Source: Lysobacter sp. MMG2 (GTDB taxonomy: Bacteria > Pseudomonadota > Gammaproteobacteria > Xanthomonadales > Xanthomonadaceae). From it: 64,000 bases of DNA. The first letter of the stretch is position 1; each line of letters begins with the position of its first letter. The DNA is taken from positions 1 through 64,000 of the forward strand of contig NZ_JAERQY020000006.1 in the NCBI RefSeq assembly GCF_016735495.2, given 5' to 3'. This document shows positions 50,298-58,625 of this stretch, in pieces. Under the pieces are notes generated by a model. That model saw only the letters and a program-made list of their open reading frames with translations. It had not been told where the DNA came from and made no database searches. The position numbers and the translations under genes are program-made.

Positions 50298-50822
50298 TCA
50301 GGCCAAACCGGCCCCCGGCGTGGCCGCTCTCCGCGTCGCACCACGCACGCGCAGCACCTGCCACACCGCCGCGATCAGATACGCCACGAACGCCGTCCCG
50401 ATCGGCCCGAACAACGCCGGATCTTCCGGCCCGGCCGCGTAGGGCGCGCCCAGCGGCAGGCGCGTGAGGCTTTCCACGGAGGCCGGAATGAAGTGGAAGA
50501 ACAGCGCAGTCAGGTTCAGCAGCACCGCCGCATAGGTCGACGCACGCCCGAACCCGTGCCGCCGTTCGGCGAACCACGCCAGCGCCAGCACGGCCAGTGT
50601 GATCAGGCTCAGCACATGCGGCACGCCGAAGCCGCCGCGACGGAAGATGAAGAGCCCGGTGAAGGCGGCGCCCACGGTGAACCACCAGAAGACGGCGCCG
50701 GAACGCGAGGACAACAGGATCTGACGGTGCGCGATCAGCGCGATGAAGCCGGCGATCACGCCGACGATGGCGATGACCGTGTGCAGCGCGCCGAAGGCGG
50801 TGACGTTGAGCAGGTCCAGCAT
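50298..50822 (-). CDS. Four-helix membrane protein of unknown function
   Basis: A 174-aa protein with about five hydrophobic segments; TVIAIVGVIAGFIALIAHRQ and FTGLFIFRRGGFGVPHVLSL carry conserved-looking charged residues within or next to helices. It resembles DUF2306-like membrane proteins only loosely. Single gene, 104 bases before Ku on the same strand. Function unknown. Confidence 0.6.
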   Translation of the reverse strand: MLDLLNVTAFGALHTVIAIVGVIAGFIALIAHRQILLSSRSGAVFWWFTVGAAFTGLFIFRRGGFGVPHVLSLITLAVLALAWFAERRHGFGRASTYAAVLLNLTALFFHFIPASVESLTRLPLGAPYAAGPEDPALFGPIGTAFVAYLIAAVWQVLRVRGATRRAATPGAGLA

Positions 50823-50905
50823 GGCGACACCTCGAAGGTTTGGCGGGGCGGACTTTTCACAGTTGTCCCGGGTGCGCTTCGCTTACCCGGGCTACGGATT
50901 ACTTG

Positions 50906-52867
50906 CTAGAACGCGAAACACGAACACCCCAGCGCGCCCCAGAAGCCGCGCAGGTCGCCTGGCGAATCGAAATGGGCCGCGTGCGCGTGGCGATGCACGC
51001 CACAGCTGCCGCCATCGCCGTGCGAATGCGCATGCGTCAGCGTTGCCGCCGCCGCGCCCAGCGTGCCGGGCTGGTAACCGCCCCAGCGGCGCACGGGCGA
51101 CCAGTCGGGCATCGGCGCGGGCAGGGCGGGGGCGAGGCGTTCGAATTCCTCATCGCCGTGCACGATGCGCCCGCCCACCACGGTCAGCACGCTGGTGATG
51201 CCCTGGATGCGTTCCTCGGGCACGCTCAGGAAGTCCGCCGACAGCAGCGCGAAATCCGCCAGCTGGCCCGGCGCGAGCACGCCCTTGCCGCCTTCCTCGC
51301 CGGAGAACCATGCGCTGCCCTGCGTCCACAGGCGCAGCGCCTGTTCGCGTTCGAGCTTGTTGTCGTCGCCGTACATCGGCATGCCGCCGACGCTGCGACC
51401 CGTGCTCAGCCAATACAGCGCGACCCACGGGTTGTAGCTGGCCACGCGCGTGGCGTCGGTGCCGGCGCCGACCGGCACACCGGCGTCGAGCATGCGCCGC
51501 ACAGGCGGCGTGCGCTTCAACGCGTCCACGCCGTAGCGCTTGGCGAAGAACTCGCCCTGGTAGGCCATGCGGTGCTGAATCGCGATGCCGCCGCCGAGCG
51601 CGCGTACGCGGTCGATGTTGCGATCGCTGATCGTCTCGGCGTGGTCGATGAACCAGCGCGTGCCGTCGAAGGGAACCTCGCGGTTCACCTTCTCGTACAC
51701 GTCGAGGATGCGGCCGATGCTCTCGTCGTAAGTCGCGTGGATGCGGAAGGGCCAGCGCTTTGCGGCGAGCAGGCGCACCACGCCTTCCAGGTCGCCTTCC
51801 ATCGACGGGGGAAGGTCCGGGCGCGGTTCGCGGAAGTTCTCGAAGTCGGCCGCGGAGAACACCAGCATCTCGCCCGCGCCGTTGTGGCGCAGCATGTCGT
51901 CGCCTTCGCGCGGTTGCAGCATCGCACTCCAGCGTTCGAAGTCGGCCAGCTCGCCGCCCTTGTTCTGCGTGAACAGGTTGTAGGCGATGCGCACGGTGAG
52001 TTCGTCGTCCGCGTGCAGCTGGCGGATGATCTCGTAGTCGTCGGGGTAGTTCTGGAAACCGCCGCCGGCGTCGATCACCGAAGTGATGCCCAGGCGGTTG
52101 AGTTCGCGCATGAAGTGGCGCGTGGAATTGCGCTGGTACTCCGGCGGAAGTTTCGGGCCCTTGGCCAGCGTGGCGTAGAGGATCAGCGCGTTGGGTCGAG
52201 CCAGCAGCAGACCGGTGGGATTGCCCGACTTGTCGCGCTCGATGCGACCGCCCGGCGGGTCCTGGCTCTCCTTCGTGTAACCCACCGCGCGCAACGCGGC
52301 GCGGTTGAGCAGGGCGCGGTCGTACAGGTGCAGGATGAACACCGGCGTGTCGGGCGCGACCGCGTTGAGTTCGTCCAGCGTCGGCAGCCGCTTCTCGACG
52401 AACTGTTCCTCGCTGAAACCGCCGACCACGCGCACCCACTGCGGCGCGGGCGTGCGCGCGACCTGCTCGCGCAGCATCGCCATCGCATCGGCCAGGCTGC
52501 CCACGCCGTCCCAGCGCAGTTCCAGGTTGTAGTTGAGGCCGCCTCGGATGAGGTGCGTGTGGCTGTCGTTGAGTCCGGGAATCAGGCGCCGTCCGCGCGC
52601 GTCGATAAGCCGCGTGGCGTCGTGCGAATGCGCAAGCACCTGGGCATCGCTGCCTGTGGCGATGACACGTCCGCCGGCCACGGCAAGCGCGGTGGCCGAC
52701 GGTGTGCGCGCATCGAGCGTGGCGATGCGCGCGTTGAAGACGATCAGATCTGCGTTGGTTTCGGCCACGTGTCCTCCCTGCGATGGCGTGCGCCGCGTGG
52801 CCGGCGCGCAACCCAGCAATGTTCCCGCCAGGGCCGCTTCCAGAACGCGGCGGCGCGCGGTATCCAC
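50906..52867 (-). CDS. Amidohydrolase (YtcJ-like), putative lipoprotein
   Basis: A 653-aa metal-dependent hydrolase. RRRVLEAALAGTLLGC near the N-terminus is a lipobox-like or Tat-like signal, so it is probably exported. The TIM-barrel core has NDSHTHL (metal-binding HxH), FIDHAETIS and GAGTDATRVASYNPW (late Asp). The C-terminal ~60 residues are rich in His and Gly (HAHSHGDGGSCGVHRHAHA), an added metal-binding tail ending in Cys. The GTG start follows the cysteine-hydrolase stop by 4 bases, so the two are coupled. Substrate unknown. Confidence 0.87.
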   Translation of the reverse strand: MDTARRRVLEAALAGTLLGCAPATRRTPSQGGHVAETNADLIVFNARIATLDARTPSATALAVAGGRVIATGSDAQVLAHSHDATRLIDARGRRLIPGLNDSHTHLIRGGLNYNLELRWDGVGSLADAMAMLREQVARTPAPQWVRVVGGFSEEQFVEKRLPTLDELNAVAPDTPVFILHLYDRALLNRAALRAVGYTKESQDPPGGRIERDKSGNPTGLLLARPNALILYATLAKGPKLPPEYQRNSTRHFMRELNRLGITSVIDAGGGFQNYPDDYEIIRQLHADDELTVRIAYNLFTQNKGGELADFERWSAMLQPREGDDMLRHNGAGEMLVFSAADFENFREPRPDLPPSMEGDLEGVVRLLAAKRWPFRIHATYDESIGRILDVYEKVNREVPFDGTRWFIDHAETISDRNIDRVRALGGGIAIQHRMAYQGEFFAKRYGVDALKRTPPVRRMLDAGVPVGAGTDATRVASYNPWVALYWLSTGRSVGGMPMYGDDNKLEREQALRLWTQGSAWFSGEEGGKGVLAPGQLADFALLSADFLSVPEERIQGITSVLTVVGGRIVHGDEEFERLAPALPAPMPDWSPVRRWGGYQPGTLGAAAATLTHAHSHGDGGSCGVHRHAHAAHFDSPGDLRGFWGALGCSCFAF

Positions 52868-52871
52868 GGGC

Positions 52872-53528
52872 TCAGTGACCGCCTTCGGAACCGCCGAACA
52901 TGGTCTTGGCGTACTGGATGCCCAGCCCGTAGCCGCCGGCCATTTCGTGCGCGATGCCGGTGGTGAGGTCGTAGGTCGCCGCGCGCGCCCAGTCGCGCTG
53001 CAGTTCCAGCATGTACTGCAGGGCGGTCATCGGTCGTGCGCCGGCCTGGATCATGCGCTGCATCGCGCGCTCGTGCGCTTCGTCGGTGACGTCGCCGCAG
53101 GCGTCGGCGATGACGTAGGCCTCGAAGCCCTGATCGAGCGCGGACACCACCGGCCCCACGATGCACACGCTGGTCCACAGTCCGGCGAACACGATCCGGC
53201 CCTTGCCGATGCGGTTCACCTCGGTGGTGACCTGATCGTCTTCCCAGCAGTTCATGGTGGTGCGATCGAGCACCTTGGCCTTCGGGAAAGCCGCCGTGAC
53301 TTCGGGAAACAACGGACCGGAGAACGACTTCTCCGCCACCGTGGTGACGATGGCGCTCACGCCGAAGCCGGCGGCCGCCTTCGCCACCAGCGCGACGTTG
53401 GTGCGCAGCGTGGCGACGTCTATCGAGCGCGTGGCGAAGGCCATCTGCGACTGGTGGTCGATCAGCACGAGCGTGTGGTCCTGCGGCGTGAGCAGTTGCT
53501 GGCCGGCGGCGGTCTTGGCGGTGGGCAT
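52872..53528 (-). CDS. Isochorismatase-fold cysteine hydrolase (YcaC-like)
   Basis: A 218-aa hydrolase. TLVLIDHQSQMAFA holds Asp24, the Lys lies near FPKAKVLDR, and VFAGLWTSVCIVGPVVSALD holds the nucleophile Cys122. Length and the GLWTSVC motif match YcaC-type octamers. It is the middle of a row of co-directional genes (WrbA, cysteine hydrolase, this gene, amidohydrolase). Substrate unknown. Confidence 0.9.
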   Translation of the reverse strand: MPTAKTAAGQQLLTPQDHTLVLIDHQSQMAFATRSIDVATLRTNVALVAKAAAGFGVSAIVTTVAEKSFSGPLFPEVTAAFPKAKVLDRTTMNCWEDDQVTTEVNRIGKGRIVFAGLWTSVCIVGPVVSALDQGFEAYVIADACGDVTDEAHERAMQRMIQAGARPMTALQYMLELQRDWARAATYDLTTGIAHEMAGGYGLGIQYAKTMFGGSEGGH

Positions 53529-53552
53529 CGGGTGATCCTCGGGTGGGGAAGG

Positions 53553-54191
53553 TCAGGCGTGCGCCAGCGCCGACAGCAACGACTGCGTCGTCAGCACGGC
53601 ATGGGCGAACGCGGGGGCGTTGATTTCGTGTGCGGCGTGCATGGCCTCGGGGCTGAACGCCGCCGTCGCATCGCGCACCAGCGTGACGTGGTAGCCCAGC
53701 TCGCTGGCGAAGCGCGCGGTGCTTTCGATGCAGGTATTGGCGATCATGCCGATGAGGATGACGTGGCTGATGCGGTGCTGCTTGAGCAGCATGTCCAGGT
53801 CGGTGTTGGCAAAACCGCTGCCGCCCCAGTGTTCCTTGACGACGATGTCGCCCGGCTGCGGGGCGAAGTCCGGATGCCATTGGCCGCCATGCGTGCCCGC
53901 GGCGAACACCTGCGCGCGCGCCGCGCCCAGCTGGTACGGCGTGGCGTGATCCCAGGTGGCGAAATCGCCGGGTTCGGAACGGTGGTGCGGGACGATGAAC
54001 ACGCGCAGGCCGGCCGCGCGTGCAGCGGCGGTGATCTGGCGCAGATGCTCGTGCAGGTTGACCGAGCGCGCGACGTCGGCGACGCGCGGCCAGAGCTTGC
54101 CGTCCTCGGCGAGGAAATCGTTGTAGGGATCGACGAACAGCAACGCGGTGTGGTTGAGCGGGTAGCGCGGAAGCGGCGAGGGTGTGGCCAT
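53553..54191 (-). CDS. Isochorismatase-family cysteine hydrolase
   Basis: A 212-aa paralogue in fold, not close sequence, of its neighbour. ALLFVDPYNDFL contains Asp21, DIVVKEHWGGSGFANTDL has Lys119, and GMIANTCIESTARFA contains the nucleophile Cys154. The NTCIES form is usual for nicotinamidase/isochorismatase-like hydrolases. It starts 61 bases after wrbA's stop and its stop is 24 bases before the next gene, so the row is probably one transcript. Confidence 0.9.
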   Translation of the reverse strand: MATPSPLPRYPLNHTALLFVDPYNDFLAEDGKLWPRVADVARSVNLHEHLRQITAAARAAGLRVFIVPHHRSEPGDFATWDHATPYQLGAARAQVFAAGTHGGQWHPDFAPQPGDIVVKEHWGGSGFANTDLDMLLKQHRISHVILIGMIANTCIESTARFASELGYHVTLVRDATAAFSPEAMHAAHEINAPAFAHAVLTTQSLLSALAHA

Positions 54192-54252
54192 CGTGCTCTC
54201 CTGGCGTTGCTGCCGGCCGGCGTCGTCGCGACGCCGGCCGGAAGGTTGGGCG

Positions 54253-54852
54253 TCAGCCGTGCAGGCGGATCGCGGTCTCCGCGACGACGCGGCCCTGGTA
54301 GCGCGCGCCGTCGAGTTCGTTCTGCGTGGGCTGGCGCGAGCCGTCGCCGCCGGCGATGGTGCTGGAGCCGTAAGGCGAGCCGCCGGTGACTTCGTCCAGG
54401 CGCATCTGCCCGGCGTGGCCGTAGTCCAGGCCCACCACCACCATGCCGAAATGGAGCAGGTTGGTGATGATCGAGAACAGCGTGGTTTCCTGGCCGCCGT
54501 GCTGCGTCGCGGTGGACGTGAAGGCCGAACCGACCTTGCCGTGCAGCGCGCCGCGCGCCCACAGGCCGCCCGCCTGGTCGAGGAAGTTGGCCATCTGCGA
54601 GGACATGCGGCCAAAGCGCGTGCCGGTGCCGATGATGATGGCGTCGTAATCGGCCAGTTCGTCGACCTTCGCGATCGGTGCGGCCTGGTCGAGCTTGAAG
54701 TGCGAACGCTCGGCGACGTCCTGCGGCACCAGTTCGGGCACGCGCTTGATGTCGACGTTCGCGCCGGCGCCGCGTGCGCCTTCGGCGATCGCCTGCGCCA
54801 TCGTTTCGACGTGACCGTACGCGGAGTAGTAGAGGACCAGGATCTTGGCCAT
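54253..54852 (-). CDS. wrbA: NAD(P)H:quinone oxidoreductase WrbA
   Basis: A 199-aa flavodoxin-like FMN enzyme that reduces quinones by two electrons to avoid radical formation. [19 protein letters not shown] is the FMN-phosphate loop, [16 protein letters not shown] and [18 protein letters not shown] are WrbA-specific blocks, and the length is exact for the family. It is the first gene of the row that continues into two cysteine hydrolases and an amidohydrolase. Ordinary RBS (AAGGAAAT). Confidence 0.94.
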   Translation of the reverse strand: MAKILVLYYSAYGHVETMAQAIAEGARGAGANVDIKRVPELVPQDVAERSHFKLDQAAPIAKVDELADYDAIIIGTGTRFGRMSSQMANFLDQAGGLWARGALHGKVGSAFTSTATQHGGQETTLFSIITNLLHFGMVVVGLDYGHAGQMRLDEVTGGSPYGSSTIAGGDGSRQPTQNELDGARYQGRVVAETAIRLHG

Positions 54853-55137
54853 GGGATTTCCTTGGTGAGGGTGGGGTGAACGAACGTGCCCCAGGGCGCC
54901 ACGATGCGGGGCGGGGCGGGGGAGAGGATTGGACGCGGTTGCGGTTGTTCCGCGCGTTGCTGCAGTTGCCCCTCCCCCTGCGTGCAGGGGGAGGTTGGGA
55001 GGGGGAGAGGCGCGACAGCGCCGACGCTTTGCGCGTCGTCGCCGTGATGCTTGCCGCTACGCGGCTTCGCTACCCCTCCCCAACCCTCCCCTGCAGGCAG
55101 GGGAGGGAGCTCGGGCGGTGGGGAGGATTCGTGCGCC
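54853..55137. other. Intergenic stretch with C-rich hairpins
   Basis: 285 bases without a gene between wrbA and the pirin gene. It holds two related GC-rich dyads: CCCCTCCCCCTGC with GCAGGGGGAGG near 54966-54995, and CCCTCCCCTGC with GCAGGGGAGGG near 55084-55108. They may be terminators or dispersed repeats. Confidence 0.6.
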
Positions 55138-55839
55138 TTACGGCGCCGAATCCACCAGCACCACTTCCGCGTCCTCCAGCGCGGTCACGGTGATCGCGCC
55201 TTCATTGCGGATCGCCGCGCCGTCGCGTGCTTCGATGCGCACGCCGTTCACTTCGACCGCGCCCGTGGCCGGCACGAGGTAACCGAAGCGGTTGTCGCCG
55301 AAGTCGTACTGCGCCGATTCGCCGGCCTTGAGGTTCAGGCCCAGCACGCGCGCCTGCGCACGGATCGGCAGCGCGTCCTCGTCGCCGGCGATGCCGCTGG
55401 CCAGCGTCACGAAGCGGCCGGAGCGGTCGCCCTTCGGGAAGGGCTTGCTGCCCCAGGTCGGCGCGCCGCCGCGGGCGTCGGGGATGATCCAGATCTGGAA
55501 GATCCGCGTGGTGCCCGGCTCCAGGTTGTACTCGGCGTGCGTGATGCCGGTGCCGGCGCTCATCACCTGCACGTCGCCTGCTTCGGTGCGGCCCTTGTTG
55601 CCCAGGTTGTCCTGGTGGGTGATCGCGCCGTCGCGGACGTAGGTGATGATCTCCATGTCCGAATGCGGGTGCGGCGGGAAGCCGGTGTTGGCGGCGATGG
55701 TGTCGTCGTTCCAGACCCGCAGCGCGCCCCAGCCCATGCGGGCGGGGTCGTGGTAGTTGGCGAACGAGAAGTGATGCTTGGCATCGAGCCAACCGTGGTT
55801 GGCTCCACCCAGGCGGTTGAACGGGCGATGCTCGATCAT
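55138..55839 (-). CDS. Pirin-family cupin protein
   Basis: A 233-aa bicupin of the pirin (YhhW) family. FPPHPHSDMEIITYV and GTGITHAEYN carry the metal-binding His/His/His/Glu of the first cupin; the second cupin has degenerated. Some members cleave quercetin; others act as regulators. It diverges from a LysR gene with a 123-base spacer containing a strong dyad, so the LysR regulator is its likely controller. Cytosolic. Confidence 0.92.
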   Translation of the reverse strand: MIEHRPFNRLGGANHGWLDAKHHFSFANYHDPARMGWGALRVWNDDTIAANTGFPPHPHSDMEIITYVRDGAITHQDNLGNKGRTEAGDVQVMSAGTGITHAEYNLEPGTTRIFQIWIIPDARGGAPTWGSKPFPKGDRSGRFVTLASGIAGDEDALPIRAQARVLGLNLKAGESAQYDFGDNRFGYLVPATGAVEVNGVRIEARDGAAIRNEGAITVTALEDAEVVLVDSAP

Positions 55840-55896
55840 GGTCTTGCTCCGGGTTTGGACAGTGGCGCCACGATAGGCGTCCGCCGGTCGTCTGAG

Positions 55897-55928
55897 AATG
55901 GAACGGATCGAATATGATCCATTCCATT
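55897..55928. promoter_or_regulatory. Dyad operator between pirin and LysR genes
   Basis: AATGGAACGGATC (55897-55909) and GATCCATTCCATT (55916-55928) are inverted with one mismatch around a 6-base AT-rich centre. The position, between two divergent genes, and size suit a LysR tetramer binding site. Confidence 0.75.
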
Positions 55929-55962
55929 CCTTGCATGATGGGTTCGCGCCCGGAGGCCCTCC

Positions 55963-56880
55963 GTGAAACTGCCCGATCTGGAAGCCTGGGCGATCTTCGC
56001 CAAGGTCGCCGAAACCGGCTCCTTCGCCCGCGCGGCGAACGAACTCACCCTCTCGCAGGCCACCGTGTCCAAGGCGATCACGCGACTGGAGTCGCGTCTG
56101 AAGACGGTGCTGTTCCACCGCACGTCGCGGCGCATGTCGCTGACCGAGAGCGGCCGCGGCGCGCTGGAACGCGCCAGCCGCATCCTCGCCGAGGGCGAGG
56201 CGGTGGAGGCCGAAATCACTGCACAGGCCACCAGCCCGCGCGGCACGGTGCGCATGGCGGTGCCGATGTCGTTCGGCATCGAACACCTGGCGCCGGTGCT
56301 GCCGGAGTTCATGGCGCGCCATCCGGAGGTGTCGCTGGAAGTGGATTTCGACGACGGCCTGGTCGATCTGGTCGGCGGCGGTTTCGACCTGGCGCTGCGC
56401 ATCTCGGCGTTGGCCGATTCGAGCCTGCTGGCGCGGCGGTTGTGCGGCGTGCGCATCGTGCTGGTCGCATCGCCTGCGTACCTCGACGCGCACGGGCGGC
56501 CGCGCCATCCGCGCGAGCTGGCGCAGCACAACGCGCTGTTCTACACGCTCTCGCGCTTCGGCAACGCGTGGCGGTTCCACCATCGCAAGCACGGCGATTT
56601 CTCGATCAGCGTGGCGGCGCCATTGCGCGTGAACAACGCCGAGGCGCTCAATCCGGCGTTGCTCGCCGGGCTGGGGCTGGCGTTGCAGCCGGAATTCCTG
56701 GTGTGGCGCGAACTCAAGGCCGGCAAGCTGGAGATCGTGATGCCCGACTGGTCGCCGCCGCCGATCGCGCTGCACGTGGTCACGCCGCCGGGGCGCGTGC
56801 GCCCGGCGCGCGTGCAGGTGCTCATCGAGCACCTGGTGAAGAAGTTCGAGAAGGCGCCGTGGGCGCACACGGCCGCGTGA
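55963..56880 (+). CDS. LysR-family transcriptional regulator
   Basis: A 305-aa regulator. [20 protein letters not shown] followed by [16 protein letters not shown] forms the N-terminal winged HTH; the effector domain starts near residue 92 with [12 protein letters not shown]. It belongs to the group often placed divergently from detoxification or redox genes. Its own upstream dyad probably serves both autoregulation and activation of the pirin gene. No effector can be named. Confidence 0.93.
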   Translation: MKLPDLEAWAIFAKVAETGSFARAANELTLSQATVSKAITRLESRLKTVLFHRTSRRMSLTESGRGALERASRILAEGEAVEAEITAQATSPRGTVRMAVPMSFGIEHLAPVLPEFMARHPEVSLEVDFDDGLVDLVGGGFDLALRISALADSSLLARRLCGVRIVLVASPAYLDAHGRPRHPRELAQHNALFYTLSRFGNAWRFHHRKHGDFSISVAAPLRVNNAEALNPALLAGLGLALQPEFLVWRELKAGKLEIVMPDWSPPPIALHVVTPPGRVRPARVQVLIEHLVKKFEKAPWAHTAA

Positions 56881-56928
56881 TTGCGCGGCCACCCCCCTCC
56901 CGCGAACGGGAGAGGGGACAGGCGCGCG

Positions 56929-58305
56929 TTACGGCGTCAGCGACAGCGCATTGGCGGCAGTGATCAACCCCGAGCCCGTGGCGTCGGCACCCCAGCACGT
57001 CTGTTCGGCCGGGCCCGAGGGCTGCGACAGCAGCGCGCAACCGGCGGCCATCGGCAATGCGGCGCTTTCCAGGATGTCCTCGACATCGGCCTGCACCAGG
57101 CCCGGATTCTTCTGCAGCATCAGTGCGGCGATGCCGGCCACGTGTGGCGAGGCCATCGACGTCCCGCTGAGGTAGAAGTACGAACGCTTGCCGCTCTGCG
57201 TTTGGTACGGGCCCACCACCCACGAACCGGGCGCTGCCACGTCGAGGTCCTGTCCGGCCAGTTCGCGGCTGGAGAAATCGGCGATGTGGAAATCCGTCGT
57301 CGTGGTCGGATCGGCCACATCGTCGGCGTTCCACCAGTTGGCCGGATTGCCGTCGGCGCCGGGCTTCCACTGGTTGTTCCAGCCCGAGGCCGCCACCGAC
57401 ACCACCGGCGCATACGCGCCGGGATAGCCCATGCCGGCCTCTCCCTCGTTGCCGGCCGAAGCGACGATGACCACGCCCTGCGCGATCGCATAGTCGATGG
57501 CCGCCTTCTCGACGGCATCCAGCTCCGATCCGCCCAGGCTCATGTTGATCACGACGGGCGAAGTGCCCAAGGCGCCGCCGGCCTTGAGATTGGCGACGTA
57601 GACGATGCCGGCGGCGACCACCGACGACCAGCCCGAACCGTTCTGGTTGAGCACCTTGACCGGAATGACATTGGCGCGCGGTGCGGTGCCGTTGATCGGC
57701 GTGCCGTTGAGGCTGTAACCCAGGATGGAACTGGTCACGTGCGTCCCGTGCGAGTTCTGGTCGTGCTCCCACTTGTTGGGTGGTTCGGACACGTTGCCGT
57801 TTTCGCCGCCACCGCCATTGAAGGCCTTCGCGAACTGCGTGGCGATGCGCTCCTGCGGGAAGTACTGGCGCCAGGAATCGAGCAGGCCGGTGTCGAGTAC
57901 CGCCACGTACACACCGCCGCCGTCGTAGGCGATGGTGCGTCCCAGCCCGAGGCTGGTCACGTCCACCGCGTCCTGGTCCCAGGTGCTCAGGCCATTGGCG
58001 AAACTGGTGGCGCTGACGGTGTCGATCGGGCCGCCCTTGCGTTCGGCATCGGGATTGGCGGCCACCACGAAGGGCAGGGCGCGCACCGAGGCGAGCTGCG
58101 CTTCGGTTGTCTTGAGGGTGACGGCATCGATCTGCGTGAGCACTTCGCGCACCGTGCCCTGCGCGCCCAGCTGCGCGAGGATCGCGGGTGTCGCATCGGT
58201 GTTGAGCAGCACGTTCACGCCGATCGTGCGCGAACCGGGTGCGGCGTGCGCGGCGGCGGGCAGCGCGCATGCCAGCGCAAGGACGCTCAGGGCCTGTTTG
58301 ATCAC
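56929..58305 (-). CDS. Secreted subtilisin-like serine protease (S8)
   Basis: A 458-aa protease. The N-terminal signal (LALACALPAAAHA) and a ~75-residue I9-like propeptide precede the catalytic domain. The triad is Asp138 (VAVLDTG), His186 (NSHGTHV) and Ser383 (SGTSMASPH); the oxyanion Asn is in ASAGNEGE. The start is GTG at 58305, with GGAGG 6 bases upstream. The LysR gene converges on it. A C-terminal P domain is absent, so the protein ends soon after the catalytic fold. Typical of the secreted lytic enzymes of Lysobacter-like bacteria. Confidence 0.94.
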   Translation of the reverse strand: MIKQALSVLALACALPAAAHAAPGSRTIGVNVLLNTDATPAILAQLGAQGTVREVLTQIDAVTLKTTEAQLASVRALPFVVAANPDAERKGGPIDTVSATSFANGLSTWDQDAVDVTSLGLGRTIAYDGGGVYVAVLDTGLLDSWRQYFPQERIATQFAKAFNGGGGENGNVSEPPNKWEHDQNSHGTHVTSSILGYSLNGTPINGTAPRANVIPVKVLNQNGSGWSSVVAAGIVYVANLKAGGALGTSPVVINMSLGGSELDAVEKAAIDYAIAQGVVIVASAGNEGEAGMGYPGAYAPVVSVAASGWNNQWKPGADGNPANWWNADDVADPTTTTDFHIADFSSRELAGQDLDVAAPGSWVVGPYQTQSGKRSYFYLSGTSMASPHVAGIAALMLQKNPGLVQADVEDILESAALPMAAGCALLSQPSGPAEQTCWGADATGSGLITAANALSLTP

Positions 58306-58625
58306 GGTGGACCTCCTCGGGTGGGCCCGTTCGCACGGGCGGGACAGCTTGCCCGGAGCAAACGGTATCGGGACGGCCAACAGGCCGACCGCATCCCTGT
58401 GAAGTCCCCATTGCGAATGCTCGCGCTCCGGACGGCGGAGGATGCTCGCCGGATTGTTCGGCGTGCGTGAGGAAACCGTGGGCATCAACGTTCCCACGGC
58501 AGATGAACCGGCGACACGGCGCGCAGGCCGGTCGTCCCCCGTTTGGGGGTGGGCGGCGGCCACGTGAACCCCTAGCGTCGGAACCGGCCGGGCGAACCGG
58601 CAACGACCAGCGTGCGGAGGTGCGG
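58306..58625. other. Divergent intergenic region, protease / MFS exporter
   Basis: 320 bases without a convincing gene. It should hold the promoters of the protease (left) and the MFS exporter (right). GGAGG ribosome-binding sites lie at both edges; otherwise I see no repeat or dyad that stands out. Confidence 0.55.
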
